Shown: piece after piece, positions 1 to 9,062 of the stretch
Layout of the letters: every line of letters begins with the position of its first letter
Position numbering within the stretch: position 1 is the stretch's first letter
Source of the DNA: Betaproteobacteria bacterium
GTDB lineage: Bacteria > Pseudomonadota > Gammaproteobacteria > Burkholderiales > Eutrophovitaceae
Direction of reading: 5' to 3'
DNA: 25,620 nucleotides
Assembly (NCBI GenBank): GCA_009886305.1
Contig: QXZO01000037.1
Location: 3,525-29,144 of the forward strand
Notes under the pieces: model-generated
The model's database searches: none
Told to the model about the DNA's origin: nothing
What the model saw: only the letters and a program-made list of their open reading frames with translations
Translations under genes and position numbers: made by a program

Positions 1-192
1 GACAGAATGGACTACGCTTATGATGATTTATATTATCTTGAAAGAGCGTGTGAACTGGAAGTTTTGGCCCGATCAACAGGTCAAGATTTAATTGGTGTTG
101 AAAAAAGCTTAGCGCAGAGTGTCAGCGATCAGACATTAGGTGAGCGATTACAGTCCGAGCTTTTTTTTAAAGCCATGAAGAGGGTTCTCTAG
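1..192 (+). CDS. class II aldolase/adducin family protein, C-terminal part (5' end outside window)
   Basis: The reading frame is open from the first base of the window and ends at a TAG at 190-192. The ATG at position 7 is therefore probably internal, and only about 63 C-terminal residues are seen. The stretch YYLERACELEVLARSTG, about 10 residues into the visible part, matches the C-terminal helix region of class II aldolase/adducin-fold proteins, where similar LERACxxQVLA sequences are common. Family members are zinc-dependent sugar-phosphate aldolases or epimerases, or relatives without known activity. The metal-binding histidines lie upstream of the window, so catalytic competence and substrate cannot be judged. 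It converges on metY, with a possible shared terminator between them. Confidence 0.6.
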   Translation, partial: DRMDYAYDDLYYLERACELEVLARSTGQDLIGVEKSLAQSVSDQTLGERLQSELFFKAMKRVL

Positions 193-224
193 CATGATTT
201 ACAGCGACGCTTGTTTATCAAAGA

Positions 225-256
225 GAAATGTAGGGATAAACTTACCCCTACATTTC
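225..256. terminator. perfect 11-bp inverted repeat between convergent genes
   Basis: GAAATGTAGGG (225-235) pairs perfectly with CCCTACATTTC (246-256) around a 10-nt loop. It lies between the aldolase-like gene (ending at 192) and metY (ending at 298), which converge, so it could serve as a terminator for both. Neither side has a proper U-tract, which lowers confidence in intrinsic termination. Confidence 0.45.
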
Positions 257-297
257 TGAATTATCGGAGCCGAAATTAGTCAGTGCTTTCTAATTCG

Positions 298-1569
298 TTA
301 CGCTGCATTAAGCGCCTGATTCAAGTCGTCTTTTAAGTCATCAATATGTTCTATGCCGACACACAAGCGCACTGTCTCTTCTGTAACGCCAGACTTGATG
401 AGTTCTTCAGGTGTTAACTGTCTGTGAGTCGTAGAAGCTGGATGAGTTGCTAAAGAACGTACATCCCCGATGTTAACCAAACGGGTGAATAAGTTAAGCG
501 CATCAAGGAATTTAGCGCCAGCCTCACGTCCGCCTTTTAGTCCGAAGGTAAGAAGTCCAGATGCCTTTCCGTTCATATATTTTTGTACTAATGCATGGTC
601 AGGATGGTCAGTTAGACCTGCGTAATTTACCCACTCTACCTTATCGTTTTGCTGGAGATACTTAGCAACAGCCAGTGTATTTTCGCAAATACGATCCATA
701 CGTAAGGCTAGTGTCTCAATACCCTGTAAGATTAAGAAAGAATTGAATGGAGAGATCGCTGCACCGGTATTTCTAAGAGGCACGACGCGTGCTCGCCCAA
801 TATATGCTGCTTCGCCTAGAGCCTCTGTATATACGACGCCGTGATAGCTAACGTCGGGTTCATTCAATCGCTTGAACCGTTTCTTGTGTTCTGCCCAGGG
901 AAACTTACCAGAATCGATAATCGCTCCTCCGAGGCTATTACCATGGCCGCCTAAGTATTTGGTTAGGGATTGTATGACAATGTCTGCACCGTGCTCAATT
1001 GGACGGCAGAGATATGGGCTTGGAACTGTGTTGTCTACAATTAACGGCACACCATGCTTATGTGCGATAGCGGCAATGGCCTCAATGTCTGTAATGTTGC
1101 CTTGAGGATTTCCAAGAGACTCCACAAAAACAGCCTTGGTATTATCATCAATGAGTGATTCAAAGCTCGCAGCATCGCGATAATCCGCAAAGCGAGTTTC
1201 AATGCCAAACTGCGGAAAGGTATGAGCAAACAGATTATATGTACCACCATATAATGCGCTAGAAGAAACGATGTTATCGCCTGCTTCCGCAATGGTTTGA
1301 ATCGCATAAGTGATTGCAGACTGGCCCGACGCAACTGCAAGAGCTGCGATGCCACCTTCAAGTGCGGCTACCCGCTCTTCAAGAATAGATTGGGTCGGAT
1401 TCATAATCCTAGTGTAAATATTACCCTCTACCTTTAAATCAAATAGGTCCGCGCCATGCTGTGCATCGTCAAACGCGTATGCGACTGTTTGGTATATGGG
1501 GGGTACTACCGCTTTAGTTATTGGATCAGGTTTGTATCCTGCATGAACGGATAAAGTCTCAATTTTCAT
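298..1569 (-). CDS. metY: O-acetylhomoserine sulfhydrylase / aminocarboxypropyltransferase
   Basis: A PLP enzyme of the Cys/Met-metabolism family that condenses O-acetyl-L-homoserine with sulfide (or methanethiol) to give homocysteine (or methionine), in the cytosol. It is 423 residues long, typical of MetY and longer than MetB/MetC/MetZ. Visible landmarks are METLSVHAG-like MKIETLSVHAGY at the N-terminus, VPPIYQTVAYAF, the phosphate-binding ALAVASGQSA segment, VFVESLGNP, and the lysine region SLTKYLGGHGNSLGG with the Schiff-base lysine at residue 204. The C-terminal SLATHPASTTH and VRLCVGIEHIDDL motifs are also intact. The ATG at 1569 has a GAGG about 9 nt upstream. It is divergent from metF-metH across a 446-bp region, so the three genes form a methionine locus. 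No frameshift is seen. Confidence 0.95.
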   Translation of the reverse strand: MKIETLSVHAGYKPDPITKAVVPPIYQTVAYAFDDAQHGADLFDLKVEGNIYTRIMNPTQSILEERVAALEGGIAALAVASGQSAITYAIQTIAEAGDNIVSSSALYGGTYNLFAHTFPQFGIETRFADYRDAASFESLIDDNTKAVFVESLGNPQGNITDIEAIAAIAHKHGVPLIVDNTVPSPYLCRPIEHGADIVIQSLTKYLGGHGNSLGGAIIDSGKFPWAEHKKRFKRLNEPDVSYHGVVYTEALGEAAYIGRARVVPLRNTGAAISPFNSFLILQGIETLALRMDRICENTLAVAKYLQQNDKVEWVNYAGLTDHPDHALVQKYMNGKASGLLTFGLKGGREAGAKFLDALNLFTRLVNIGDVRSLATHPASTTHRQLTPEELIKSGVTEETVRLCVGIEHIDDLKDDLNQALNAA

Positions 1570-2015
1570 TAATATAGCCTCGTCATATTGTAATCACGAT
1601 GTAATTTTGCGGGATAGCTATAGTGCTAACTACTATTTTTTTGATCTAAACTTATACCTAAAAGATTTAAGTACTAACTCCTTAATGCCTGAGGATGCGA
1701 GTAAAATCGTATTTTGAGTTATGGAGGCACCAATAGGTTTTGTAGTTAGCGAATCTGAAAAAAAGTAACTCTTTTCACTCTCGATTACTCGGGTCGCTGT
1801 TTCAGACGATCTTTCAAATCTTTTTTAGGTAAAGATCTTTATTACTTATCGTAAACGAAGCAAAATCCTCACAAATTTGCAAGTTCAATCTGGACGTCAA
1901 AAAGGCGTTGTTGACTTGATCAATCGCGACTGCAAGTACGTATAAGTTTTTTTCTTATCGTGATTGATATTTTGAATCGCAGATTTCGCAATTAAGATCG
2001 ACAGAAGGAAATTCT
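1570..2015. promoter_or_regulatory. metY/metF divergent intergenic region with three inverted repeats
   Basis: This 446-bp region has no convincing gene. It contains three inverted repeats on the metF side. TCTGAAA (1754-1760) pairs with TTTCAGA (1800-1806). GATCTTT (1808-1814) pairs with AAAGATC (1831-1837). An 11-bp stem, 1919-1929 with 1958-1968 (one G-U pair), encloses an inner ATAAG/CTTAT hairpin with a seven-T loop and ends 47 nt before the metF ATG. Small open frames, such as a 15-codon frame from 1721, have no visible ribosome site. I could not fit the region to the SAM-I, SAM-II or SAH riboswitch consensus. It must hold promoters for both directions, but I cannot assign -35/-10 pairs with confidence. 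That the repeats are a regulatory leader of metF is inference. Confidence 0.45.
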
Positions 2016-2894
2016 ATGAACGTAACTCAGGAAGCTAAAAATAAGGAACCTCGTGTCTCCTTTGAGTTTTTTCCACCAAATTCAGATGACGCCGAATTGA
2101 GTCTTTGGAAGACCGTTAAGCGACTAGCGCCACTTGACCCTAAGTTCGTTTCCGTAACTTATGGAGCTGATGGCTCCACGCGTGAACGAACACATAGAGT
2201 CATCAAACGTATTATGACTGACACCACTCTAAACGCGGTACCACATTTGACATGCGTTGGCGCATCTCGCCAGGATGTCGATAGTTTGGCTGACAAGTAT
2301 TGGCACCTAGGGGTTCGTAAGCTCGTGGCGCTCAGGGGAGATCCTGAGGGAGGGGCGGAGGCGGATTATGTGCCCCATAAGGATGGGTATGCTTTTGGCT
2401 CTGACTTGGTGGAGGGGCTGCTTGAGAAGCACCCTTTTGATTTGGTTGTAGGAGCCTATCCAGAAACTCACCCCCAGGCGCTCTCCGAAGAGGCAGATCT
2501 AGACAGTTTAAGACGTAAAGTTGACGCAGGTGCTAAATGTGCAATAACTCAGTTCTTTTTTGACGATACTGTATTCCTAAAATTTCGTGACCGGGTGGAA
2601 TCTGCCGGTATAAAGGTAGAGTTGATACCTGGTATTTTGCCGGTAACTAATTACAAAACACTGATTCGTTTTGCGGGTTCGTGCGGAGTATCGTTACCGT
2701 CGAGCTTGGCTGATTTGTTTTACGGATTAGATGACGATGTCACGACAAGGCAACACATTGCGGCTCATGTGGCTGTCTCGCAAGTCGAGGCGCTAGGTCG
2801 GGAAGGTGTTCGTGACTTTCATTTTTACACTTTAAATCGTGCTGAGCTTAGCTTTACAGTCTGTCATGCAATTGGTGTTCGAGGTAGCAAATGA
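2016..2894 (+). CDS. metF: 5,10-methylenetetrahydrofolate reductase
   Basis: A cytosolic FAD enzyme reducing 5,10-methylene-THF to 5-methyl-THF, the methyl donor for MetH. At 292 residues it is the size of bacterial MetF. Conserved features are VSFEFFPP with the catalytic glutamate (residue 17), VSVTYGADGSTRERT, PHLTCVGASR, the FAD-binding ALRGDPEGG segment, GAYPETHP, ITQFFFD with its substrate-binding Gln, IPGILPVTNY, and the C-terminal FHFYTLNRAEL. The ATG follows a good ribosome site (GAAGGAA, 5 nt spacing). Its last codons overlap the metH start (ATGA at 2891-2894), so the two are probably translationally coupled. A metF-metH operon makes functional sense, since the product of one enzyme is the substrate of the other. 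Confidence 0.97.
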   Translation: MNVTQEAKNKEPRVSFEFFPPNSDDAELSLWKTVKRLAPLDPKFVSVTYGADGSTRERTHRVIKRIMTDTTLNAVPHLTCVGASRQDVDSLADKYWHLGVRKLVALRGDPEGGAEADYVPHKDGYAFGSDLVEGLLEKHPFDLVVGAYPETHPQALSEEADLDSLRRKVDAGAKCAITQFFFDDTVFLKFRDRVESAGIKVELIPGILPVTNYKTLIRFAGSCGVSLPSSLADLFYGLDDDVTTRQHIAAHVAVSQVEALGREGVRDFHFYTLNRAELSFTVCHAIGVRGSK

Positions 2895-5800
2895 ATCGGA
2901 TTGAACGTATTAAATGGCTTTTAGACACCTTGCCCAATGAAATAATTATTCTCGATGGAGGAATGGGCACCATGATTCAGGGTGCTGAATTAACGGAAAG
3001 CGATTATCGAGGAAGTCGTTTTGCTGAATATGAGCAAGATCTCAAAGGTAATAATGACCTATTGACCTTGACTCAGCCTGGACTGATCGCATCAATACAT
3101 GGGGCGTATGTAGATGCTGGTGCAAGTATTATCGAAACAAACACTTTTAACGCCAACGCTCCCTCTATGGCGGATTACGGTATGGAAGACCTTGTTTACG
3201 AGCTCAATATAGAGGCGGCGAGACTTGCTAGGAAAGTCGCCGATGAGTGCATCGGACGTCCTGTGCTTGTGGCAGGTGTTTTGGGCCCAACAAATCGAAC
3301 TTGTTCAATTAGCCCTAATGTGGACGATCCCGGCGCACGTAATATTACTTACGCTGAGCTAGTTGACACATATACCAAGGCAACACGTGCTCTCATGAAG
3401 GGCGGGTCAGACCTAATTTTAGTTGAAACCATATTCGACACGTTAAATGCAAAAGCTGCTCTTTATGCAATAGATGTGGTTGCGGAGGAATCCGGTATAC
3501 CGATACGAATTATGATTTCTGGCACGATTACTGATGCATCAGGTCGAACTTTGTCGGGGCAAACAACGGAGGCTTTTTGGTTTGCGGTTCGTCACGCCAG
3601 ACCACTGACGATTGGTTTAAATTGCGCGCTTGGACCAATAGAACTACGTCAGTTTTTAGCAGATTTATCTCGTGTCGCGGACACATTTGTATCCGCACAT
3701 CCGAACGCGGGTTTGCCTAATCAATTTGGCGAATACGATTTAAGTCCAGAGGAGATGGCTGAGATTGTCGCTGAGTACGCACAAAGTGGATTGGTGAATG
3801 TTGTAGGAGGTTGTTGTGGTACGACGCCTGAACATGTTCGGTTAATTGCAGAGCAGGTCGGAGGAGCTTCCCCACGTATTGTTCCTGACTTTGAACCATT
3901 GATGAGATTAAGCGGGCTCGAACCCTTCATTGCTGACAAGACGACTGGTTTTATTAATGTCGGCGAACGAACGAATGTGACTGGTTCTGCTGTGTTCAAG
4001 CGGTTAGTTCTCAATAACCAGCTCGATGATGCATTAACAGTTGCGAGACAACAAGTTGAAAATGGTGCGCAGATTATTGATATCAATATGGATGAAGGCA
4101 TGCTTGATTCGAAATCGGCCATGATCACTTTTCTTAATTTGATTGCCTCTGAGCCGGATATTTCTCGTGTGCCTGTGATGATTGATTCATCGAAGTGGGA
4201 TGTGCTGGAAGCGGGCATGCAATGTGTACAAGGTAAAGGCATCATCAACTCGATTTCATTGAAAGAAGGTGAAGAGCAGTTTCTAGAACAGGCACGAAAG
4301 GTCCGTCGTTATGGGTTCGCAGTCATTGTCATGGCTTTTGATGAGCAAGGCCAAGCTGATACCCAACGTCGAAAAAAAGAAATCTGTGAGAGGTCATATC
4401 GGTTGTTGACTGATGAAATTAATTTTCCGCCCGAAGATATTATTTTTGATCCTAATGTGTTTGCTGTCGCGACAGGCATAGAGGAACATAATGGATACGC
4501 GCAAGATTTTATAGCTGCTTGTCATGATATACGTACGCATTGCCCTTACAGTTATATTTCCGGCGGTATTTCAAATGTATCGTTCTCATTCCGAGGCAAT
4601 AATTCTGTGCGAGAAGCTATGCATTCGGTATTTTTGTTTTATGCCATCCGCCAAGGTCTCTCCATGGGGATTGTTAATGCAGGGCAATTGGCAATCTATG
4701 AAGATATTGATATGGAGTTACGCGAATTAGTCGAAGATGTCATTCTTAATCGTCGTAACGATGCGACCGAACGGCTAGTTGATGCGGCGCCTCGCTTTAA
4801 CCTCGGAAAAGTGATAGAAGACGATATGATTGCGGAGTGGCGCAGCACCTCATGTGAGGAGCGATTATCTTATGCGTTGGTGAAAGGAATTGACGCCTAT
4901 GTTGTCGAGGATACCGAAGAGGCTCGATTGAAAGCCACTCGGCCGTTACACGTTATCGAAGGTCCCCTCATGGACGGAATGAATACTGTCGGAGATTTGT
5001 TTGGTGCAGGTAAAATGTTCTTACCGCAGGTAGTTAAGTCTGCTCGAGTTATGAAGAAAGCGGTTGCACATTTGATTCCCTTTATCGAGGAGGAGAAAGC
5101 GGCGACTGGAGATACTAGCCGAGAGCATGGCGTCATCATCATGGCCACGGTAAAGGGCGACGTGCACGATATCGGTAAGAATATTGTAGGTGTCGTCCTT
5201 CAATGTAACAACTATAAGGTGATTGATCTCGGCGTAATGGTCCCTGCGCAGAAAATATTAGATGCGGCGCTTGAATATAATGCGGATATCATTGGGTTGT
5301 CTGGCCTAATAACCCCATCGCTCGACGAAATGGTAACGGTTGCTTCAGAGATGGAGAGGCAAAATTTTAACGTCCCTTTATTAATTGGTGGAGCAACAAC
5401 AAGCCCTGCGCATACGTCAGTTAAGATTGACCCAGCTTATTCACAAACCGTGCTCTATGTAAAAGATGCAAGTAGAGCGGTTGGTGTGGCATCAAAACTG
5501 TTGGGTGACCATCGAGAAGATTTCTACGAAGAGATAAAGGTAGAGCACGATCGTAAACGGCAGGTTCACTCTGGTCGTAAGACGAAAAAAATCTTGTCAA
5601 TATCCGATGCAAACGCCAGGGCGGAGTCATTAGTCTTTGATGCAGGTAGCATAGCTGTGCCCAAGGTGTTAGGTAAGCAGGTGTTGCGAGACTATCCACT
5701 TGAAAGTTTGGTAGAAACAATTGATTGGATGCCTTTTTTTAATGCGTGGGAATTTAGTGGGAAGTTTCCGGAGATTTTGAATGATCCAAGGAAAGGCCCA

Positions 5801-6562
5801 GAAGCTCGTAAACTCTTCAAAGACGCGCAGTCAATGTTGACGCAAATTATTGATGAGAAGTGGCTGAGAGCGGATGCTGTTTTTGGCTGTTTTCCAGCGT
5901 ATTCAGAGGGTAACAGTATCGTTATTCTTGACCCTGATGACCATGGTCGAGAGATTGCACGCACCCATTGGTTGAGACAGCAGAGGCCACTACCTGATGG
6001 TAAACCACAGTTATGCTTATCCGATTTTATTGCTCCAAGGAATGCTGGAACCCTTGATTATATTGGTGGCTTTGCGGTGACGACTGGGCATGGAATTGAG
6101 CAACATGTAAAGCGTTATGAGGCGGAACACGATGATTATCGAGCTATTTTATTGAAGGTCTTGGCGGATCGTTTTGCCGAGAGTTTTGCGGAGCACCTGC
6201 ATCAACGGGTACGTACTGAATATTGGGGTTATGACACGGGAGAAAAGTTAGGCAATGAAGATCTCATTCGTGAAAGGTACCGGGGAATACGTCCCGCTCC
6301 AGGTTATCCTTCGTGTCCTGATCATCGAGAGAAACGTACGCTTTGGGATCTACTGGATGTTGAGACTGAAACGAAAATATCGTTAACCGATAGTCTCGCA
6401 ATGTGGCCAACTTCATCTGTTAGTGGATTTTATTTTGCCCATCCGGACGCCCGTTACTTTATGCTTGGGAATATCGGTGAAGATCAAGTGGCTACGTATA
6501 GCCAACTACGTCAAGAGGGTGAGGAAGAAAACTTTAGGTGGCTGTCGCCAGTATTGGGGTAA
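2891..6562 (+). CDS. metH: cobalamin-dependent methionine synthase
   Basis: Transfers the methyl group of 5-methyl-THF through cobalamin to homocysteine. At 1223 residues it is full length (E. coli MetH is about 1227). Domains in order: the homocysteine/zinc domain, about 1-330, with LDGGMGTMIQ and zinc ligands Cys245, Cys308 and Cys309 (GLNCALG and GGCCGTTPEH); the folate domain, about 345-620, beginning FINVGERTNVTGS; the cap and B12 domain, about 650-890, with the cobalt-ligand motif DVHDIGKN (His759) and GLSGLITPSLDEM; and the SAM-dependent reactivation domain to the end, with RGIRPAPGYP and YFAHPDARYFMLG. All catalytic landmarks are present, so the cell must make or import cobalamin. It overlaps metF by 4 bp and converges with the DUF2805 gene, leaving 3 bp between stops. 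Confidence 0.98.
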   Translation: MNRIERIKWLLDTLPNEIIILDGGMGTMIQGAELTESDYRGSRFAEYEQDLKGNNDLLTLTQPGLIASIHGAYVDAGASIIETNTFNANAPSMADYGMEDLVYELNIEAARLARKVADECIGRPVLVAGVLGPTNRTCSISPNVDDPGARNITYAELVDTYTKATRALMKGGSDLILVETIFDTLNAKAALYAIDVVAEESGIPIRIMISGTITDASGRTLSGQTTEAFWFAVRHARPLTIGLNCALGPIELRQFLADLSRVADTFVSAHPNAGLPNQFGEYDLSPEEMAEIVAEYAQSGLVNVVGGCCGTTPEHVRLIAEQVGGASPRIVPDFEPLMRLSGLEPFIADKTTGFINVGERTNVTGSAVFKRLVLNNQLDDALTVARQQVENGAQIIDINMDEGMLDSKSAMITFLNLIASEPDISRVPVMIDSSKWDVLEAGMQCVQGKGIINSISLKEGEEQFLEQARKVRRYGFAVIVMAFDEQGQADTQRRKKEICERSYRLLTDEINFPPEDIIFDPNVFAVATGIEEHNGYAQDFIAACHDIRTHCPYSYISGGISNVSFSFRGNNSVREAMHSVFLFYAIRQGLSMGIVNAGQLAIYEDIDMELRELVEDVILNRRNDATERLVDAAPRFNLGKVIEDDMIAEWRSTSCEERLSYALVKGIDAYVVEDTEEARLKATRPLHVIEGPLMDGMNTVGDLFGAGKMFLPQVVKSARVMKKAVAHLIPFIEEEKAATGDTSREHGVIIMATVKGDVHDIGKNIVGVVLQCNNYKVIDLGVMVPAQKILDAALEYNADIIGLSGLITPSLDEMVTVASEMERQNFNVPLLIGGATTSPAHTSVKIDPAYSQTVLYVKDASRAVGVASKLLGDHREDFYEEIKVEHDRKRQVHSGRKTKKILSISDANARAESLVFDAGSIAVPKVLGKQVLRDYPLESLVETIDWMPFFNAWEFSGKFPEILNDPRKGPEARKLFKDAQSMLTQIIDEKWLRADAVFGCFPAYSEGNSIVILDPDDHGREIARTHWLRQQRPLPDGKPQLCLSDFIAPRNAGTLDYIGGFAVTTGHGIEQHVKRYEAEHDDYRAILLKVLADRFAESFAEHLHQRVRTEYWGYDTGEKLGNEDLIRERYRGIRPAPGYPSCPDHREKRTLWDLLDVETETKISLTDSLAMWPTSSVSGFYFAHPDARYFMLGNIGEDQVATYSQLRQEGEEENFRWLSPVLG

Positions 6563-6565
6563 GTT

Positions 6566-6808
6566 TTACTTGTAGTTTGCGCGTCGATCTGAGAATGTTC
6601 GAACCCGTTTCCTCCAAGCCTTGTAGGAGCCAGTTTTTAAGTTTTTTCGCATAAGCGCTTTAACTTCACTTTCACGAAGACCATGAACCTCCTTGATGTT
6701 TTCGAAGCTTGCATGGTCAGATAGCGCCATCTCGATGATTTCGCTCTTGTCGCTTTCCGATATTTCTTTTTTCATGACATTTGCTTTGACTAAAAGATGT
6801 GTGTCCAT
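6566..6808 (-). CDS. small DUF2805 / TIGR03643-type protein
   Basis: An 80-residue protein of unknown function. The core, from ESDKSEIIEMALSDHASFENI through EVKALMRKNLK to SYKAWRKRVRTFSDRR, resembles the DUF2805 (TIGR03643) family of short proteins: an acidic helix, a helix-turn-helix-like middle and a strongly basic Trp-containing tail. The basic tail suggests nucleic-acid contact, but that is inference. Family members usually begin near the internal ATG at 6775 (MKKEISES, giving 69 residues). Neither that ATG nor the one at 6808 has a clear ribosome site, so the start is uncertain. It ends 3 bp from the metH stop, on the opposite strand, and lies downstream of proX in the same direction with a 67-bp gap. 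Confidence 0.75.
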   Translation of the reverse strand: MDTHLLVKANVMKKEISESDKSEIIEMALSDHASFENIKEVHGLRESEVKALMRKNLKTGSYKAWRKRVRTFSDRRANYK

Positions 6809-6875
6809 TGATCAATGCGAATGAACCTTGTTCTCGACATATCTGGACCCAAAGAGTTCATGTGAGTTTGCAACT

Positions 6876-7889
6876 CTAAATAGCAGCTCTCGCAGCATTT
6901 AACCAAACATCAAAGGTTCGGCGATTAGCTTTAATCCATGCATCTGCATGCCGCTCTGCTGCTTCCCATCCGCCTTGACCTTCTTCTTTCATTTTCAAAT
7001 TTTGAGCAGAGACATCGTTTACCGATATATTCATTACTTGGAAAAGTTTGGCTACTACAGGATTTTGTGAAATAAATTCTTTATTCGCGACAATCATCTG
7101 CGTATTCGCTTCAAAGCCATAATTTTTCCCATTTTTAAGTTTTGTGTCTACGTTGTTTGGATGAGCCGAGTAAGGGACCTCCAGCCAAGTAACATCGCGT
7201 CCTGGGACTAAAACGCCAGAAACCCAATAAGGGGTCCACGTGTAATACAAAATAGATTGGCCTTCTTTATATCGAGTAATTGTGTCGGCGATAATGGCTG
7301 AATACTCACCTTGATTGTGAGAAACTGTTGATCTGAGGTCGAATGCATCCATTTGATGTTCAATGACTCGTTCACAACCCCATCCGGGCACGCACCCTGC
7401 AAGATCAGCTTTACCATCATTATTAGCATCAAATAATTTTGCGATTTCAGGATCAACAAGCTGATTGATGTTTGTGATGTTATGTCTATCGGCAGTTTTT
7501 TTGTCGATTAAATATCCCTGCGCGCAGCCTGAAATGTACTTTCCGGAACGGATTAATTTGTCCTGCCCACCCGCTTCATTAAAAAATGCTTGATGAAGTG
7601 GGTTCCAATGATCAGCCATGAACGTAATATCTCCATTTGCAATAGCAACATGTAGTACTGGATATCTTGTGTGTTGAACACTTTTGACGTCATAGCCTAA
7701 TTCTTTTAAGGCTTTAATAATTATGATAGTTTGAAAGTTCTCACCATCTATATTTTCTTGTCCGGGCTGAATCACTACACCTTTTCCTGGCAGAAGATCT
7801 TCAGCTTCCACATTGTAAATAGCGGTGGTCATAATAATGATCGTCGCTATTAAAGTGCCAATATGTCGAGTGGTCCGTATTGATTTCAT
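6876..7889 (-). CDS. proX: glycine betaine/proline betaine ABC transporter, periplasmic binding protein
   Basis: Periplasmic substrate-binding subunit of the ProVWX (ProU) osmoprotectant importer, 337 residues. A signal peptide is clear: a basic N-terminus, a hydrophobic stretch at about 10-24 and likely cleavage after VEA (residue 29). Three tryptophans match the E. coli ProX aromatic cage for quaternary amines: Trp95 (ADHWNP), Trp170 (PGWGCE) and Trp218 (YYTWTPYW). Cys122 with Cys166 or Cys172 could form the family's disulfide. GKADLAGCVPGWGC and LEVPYSAHP are also conserved. It is the last gene of proV-proW-proX, 48 bp after proW. The intact aromatic cage supports glycine betaine or proline betaine as ligand. 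Confidence 0.95.
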   Translation of the reverse strand: MKSIRTTRHIGTLIATIIIMTTAIYNVEAEDLLPGKGVVIQPGQENIDGENFQTIIIIKALKELGYDVKSVQHTRYPVLHVAIANGDITFMADHWNPLHQAFFNEAGGQDKLIRSGKYISGCAQGYLIDKKTADRHNITNINQLVDPEIAKLFDANNDGKADLAGCVPGWGCERVIEHQMDAFDLRSTVSHNQGEYSAIIADTITRYKEGQSILYYTWTPYWVSGVLVPGRDVTWLEVPYSAHPNNVDTKLKNGKNYGFEANTQMIVANKEFISQNPVVAKLFQVMNISVNDVSAQNLKMKEEGQGGWEAAERHADAWIKANRRTFDVWLNAARAAI

Positions 7890-7937
7890 TAGTAACCTTT
7901 TTTTAATCGTGTTTTCAAATGTAGATAATACGTAAGT

Positions 7938-9062
7938 TTATAGTCTTTGCTTCTTCTTTAATATTAATGTTCGGAATAGACCGACAGGCCCACCCTGATA
8001 CCAGTGTCTAAGGCCTTTGGCGCGTTTCTTCTCTCCCATAGCCTGCGTAATTCGATCTAGCACAATAGCTAGAAGTACGATACCAACCCCCCCGACAGTT
8101 GCTAGCCCCATATCTAGCCTCCCAATTCCTCTTAGCACCATTTGACCAAGTCCACCAACAGCAATCATCGACGCGATTACAACCATAGAGAGACATAGCA
8201 TTAGGGTTTGATTGACCCCTGCCATGATCGTAGGCATAGCTAAGGGTAGCTGAACTTTTATGAGTAACTGATTTGAGCTAGCACCAAAGGAGCGAGAGGC
8301 CTCGATCAGATCAATTGGTACTTGACGAATTCCCAGATTTGTCAATCGGATCAGAGGAGGGAGCGCAAAGATAATTGTTACAACTACACCAGGAACATTT
8401 CCGATACCAAACAGCATCACGATCGGCACGAGATATACAAAGGCGGGTGTGGTTTGCATCGCATCTAATATTGGACGGAGTGCGGTTGAAGCTTTATTGG
8501 ATCGTGCCAGCCAAATTCCAATAGGTAATCCAATGAGCAAGCTAAAGAAGACGGCAGTGAGCACTAAAGCTAGCGTGATCATTGCTTCTGACCACACACC
8601 AATGAGGCCAATGAAAACAAAAGAACCAAATGTCCCCATAGCAAGTTTGAACCTTGTCAATTGCCATGCGAGAAGAGTAAATATTAGGATGAGCAGTAAG
8701 GGAGATGCTCCTAATAATCCTCCCTCTATTGTTGATAGTATTAAGTCTATTGGGACACGGATAGCTTGGAAGGCCGGACGAAAATTCGTCACTAACCACC
8801 CCAGCCCAATTTCTGTCCATTGATCTAACGGAATCGATGTGTGGACAAACGGATCAAGGAGGCTAAAGTTTGCCTCCTCAGGTGTGCTTGATAAAAGCCA
8901 GTCAGGATTTGATGTTTCCGTATTAGGCTCAGACGAGCTCCAGGCGTCAACCAAAGCGCTTTCAGCGTCTTGTGCACTCGCATCGAGGGTATTTCCCCAA
9001 GGATCTTCCACCTGAGTTGGTTTAGGTGAATTTGTAATGCTGGTTTCTGTATGATCAGACAT
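7938..9062 (-). CDS. proW: glycine betaine/proline betaine ABC transporter, permease
   Basis: Inner-membrane subunit of the ProVWX importer, 374 residues. The first 75 or so residues are hydrophilic, acidic and Ser/Thr/Asn-rich, containing VEDPWGNTLDAS, PDWLLSSTPEE and LLDPFVHTSIPLDQW. This is the periplasmic N-terminal tail typical of enterobacterial ProW and absent from shorter betaine permeases. Hydrophobic helices follow, with the highly conserved stretches WLARSNKASTALRPILDAMQ, VPIVMLFGIGNVPGVV, the EAA-loop LIEASRSFGASSNQLL, and SMIAVGGLGQMVLRGIGRLD. The start codon overlaps the end of proV by 8 bp, so translation is probably coupled. The remaining part of the system, proX, follows directly. 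Confidence 0.96.
   Translation of the reverse strand: MSDHTETSITNSPKPTQVEDPWGNTLDASAQDAESALVDAWSSSEPNTETSNPDWLLSSTPEEANFSLLDPFVHTSIPLDQWTEIGLGWLVTNFRPAFQAIRVPIDLILSTIEGGLLGASPLLLILIFTLLAWQLTRFKLAMGTFGSFVFIGLIGVWSEAMITLALVLTAVFFSLLIGLPIGIWLARSNKASTALRPILDAMQTTPAFVYLVPIVMLFGIGNVPGVVVTIIFALPPLIRLTNLGIRQVPIDLIEASRSFGASSNQLLIKVQLPLAMPTIMAGVNQTLMLCLSMVVIASMIAVGGLGQMVLRGIGRLDMGLATVGGVGIVLLAIVLDRITQAMGEKKRAKGLRHWYQGGPVGLFRTLILKKKQRL

Noticed and set aside
872..1105. An open frame on the plus strand inside metY, and similar ones inside metH, proW, proV and egtB.
   Set aside because: They lie entirely within strongly conserved genes in another frame, lack ribosome sites and show no recognisable protein family.
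1721..1768. A 15-codon open frame in the metF leader as a possible regulatory leader peptide.
   Set aside because: It contains no run of Met codons, no visible ribosome site, and no following attenuator-type terminator that I can define.
1570..2015. A SAM-II or SAH riboswitch before metF.
   Set aside because: A TGCAAG stretch near 1931 recalls part of those motifs, but the conserved core segments and pseudoknot pairing could not be found.
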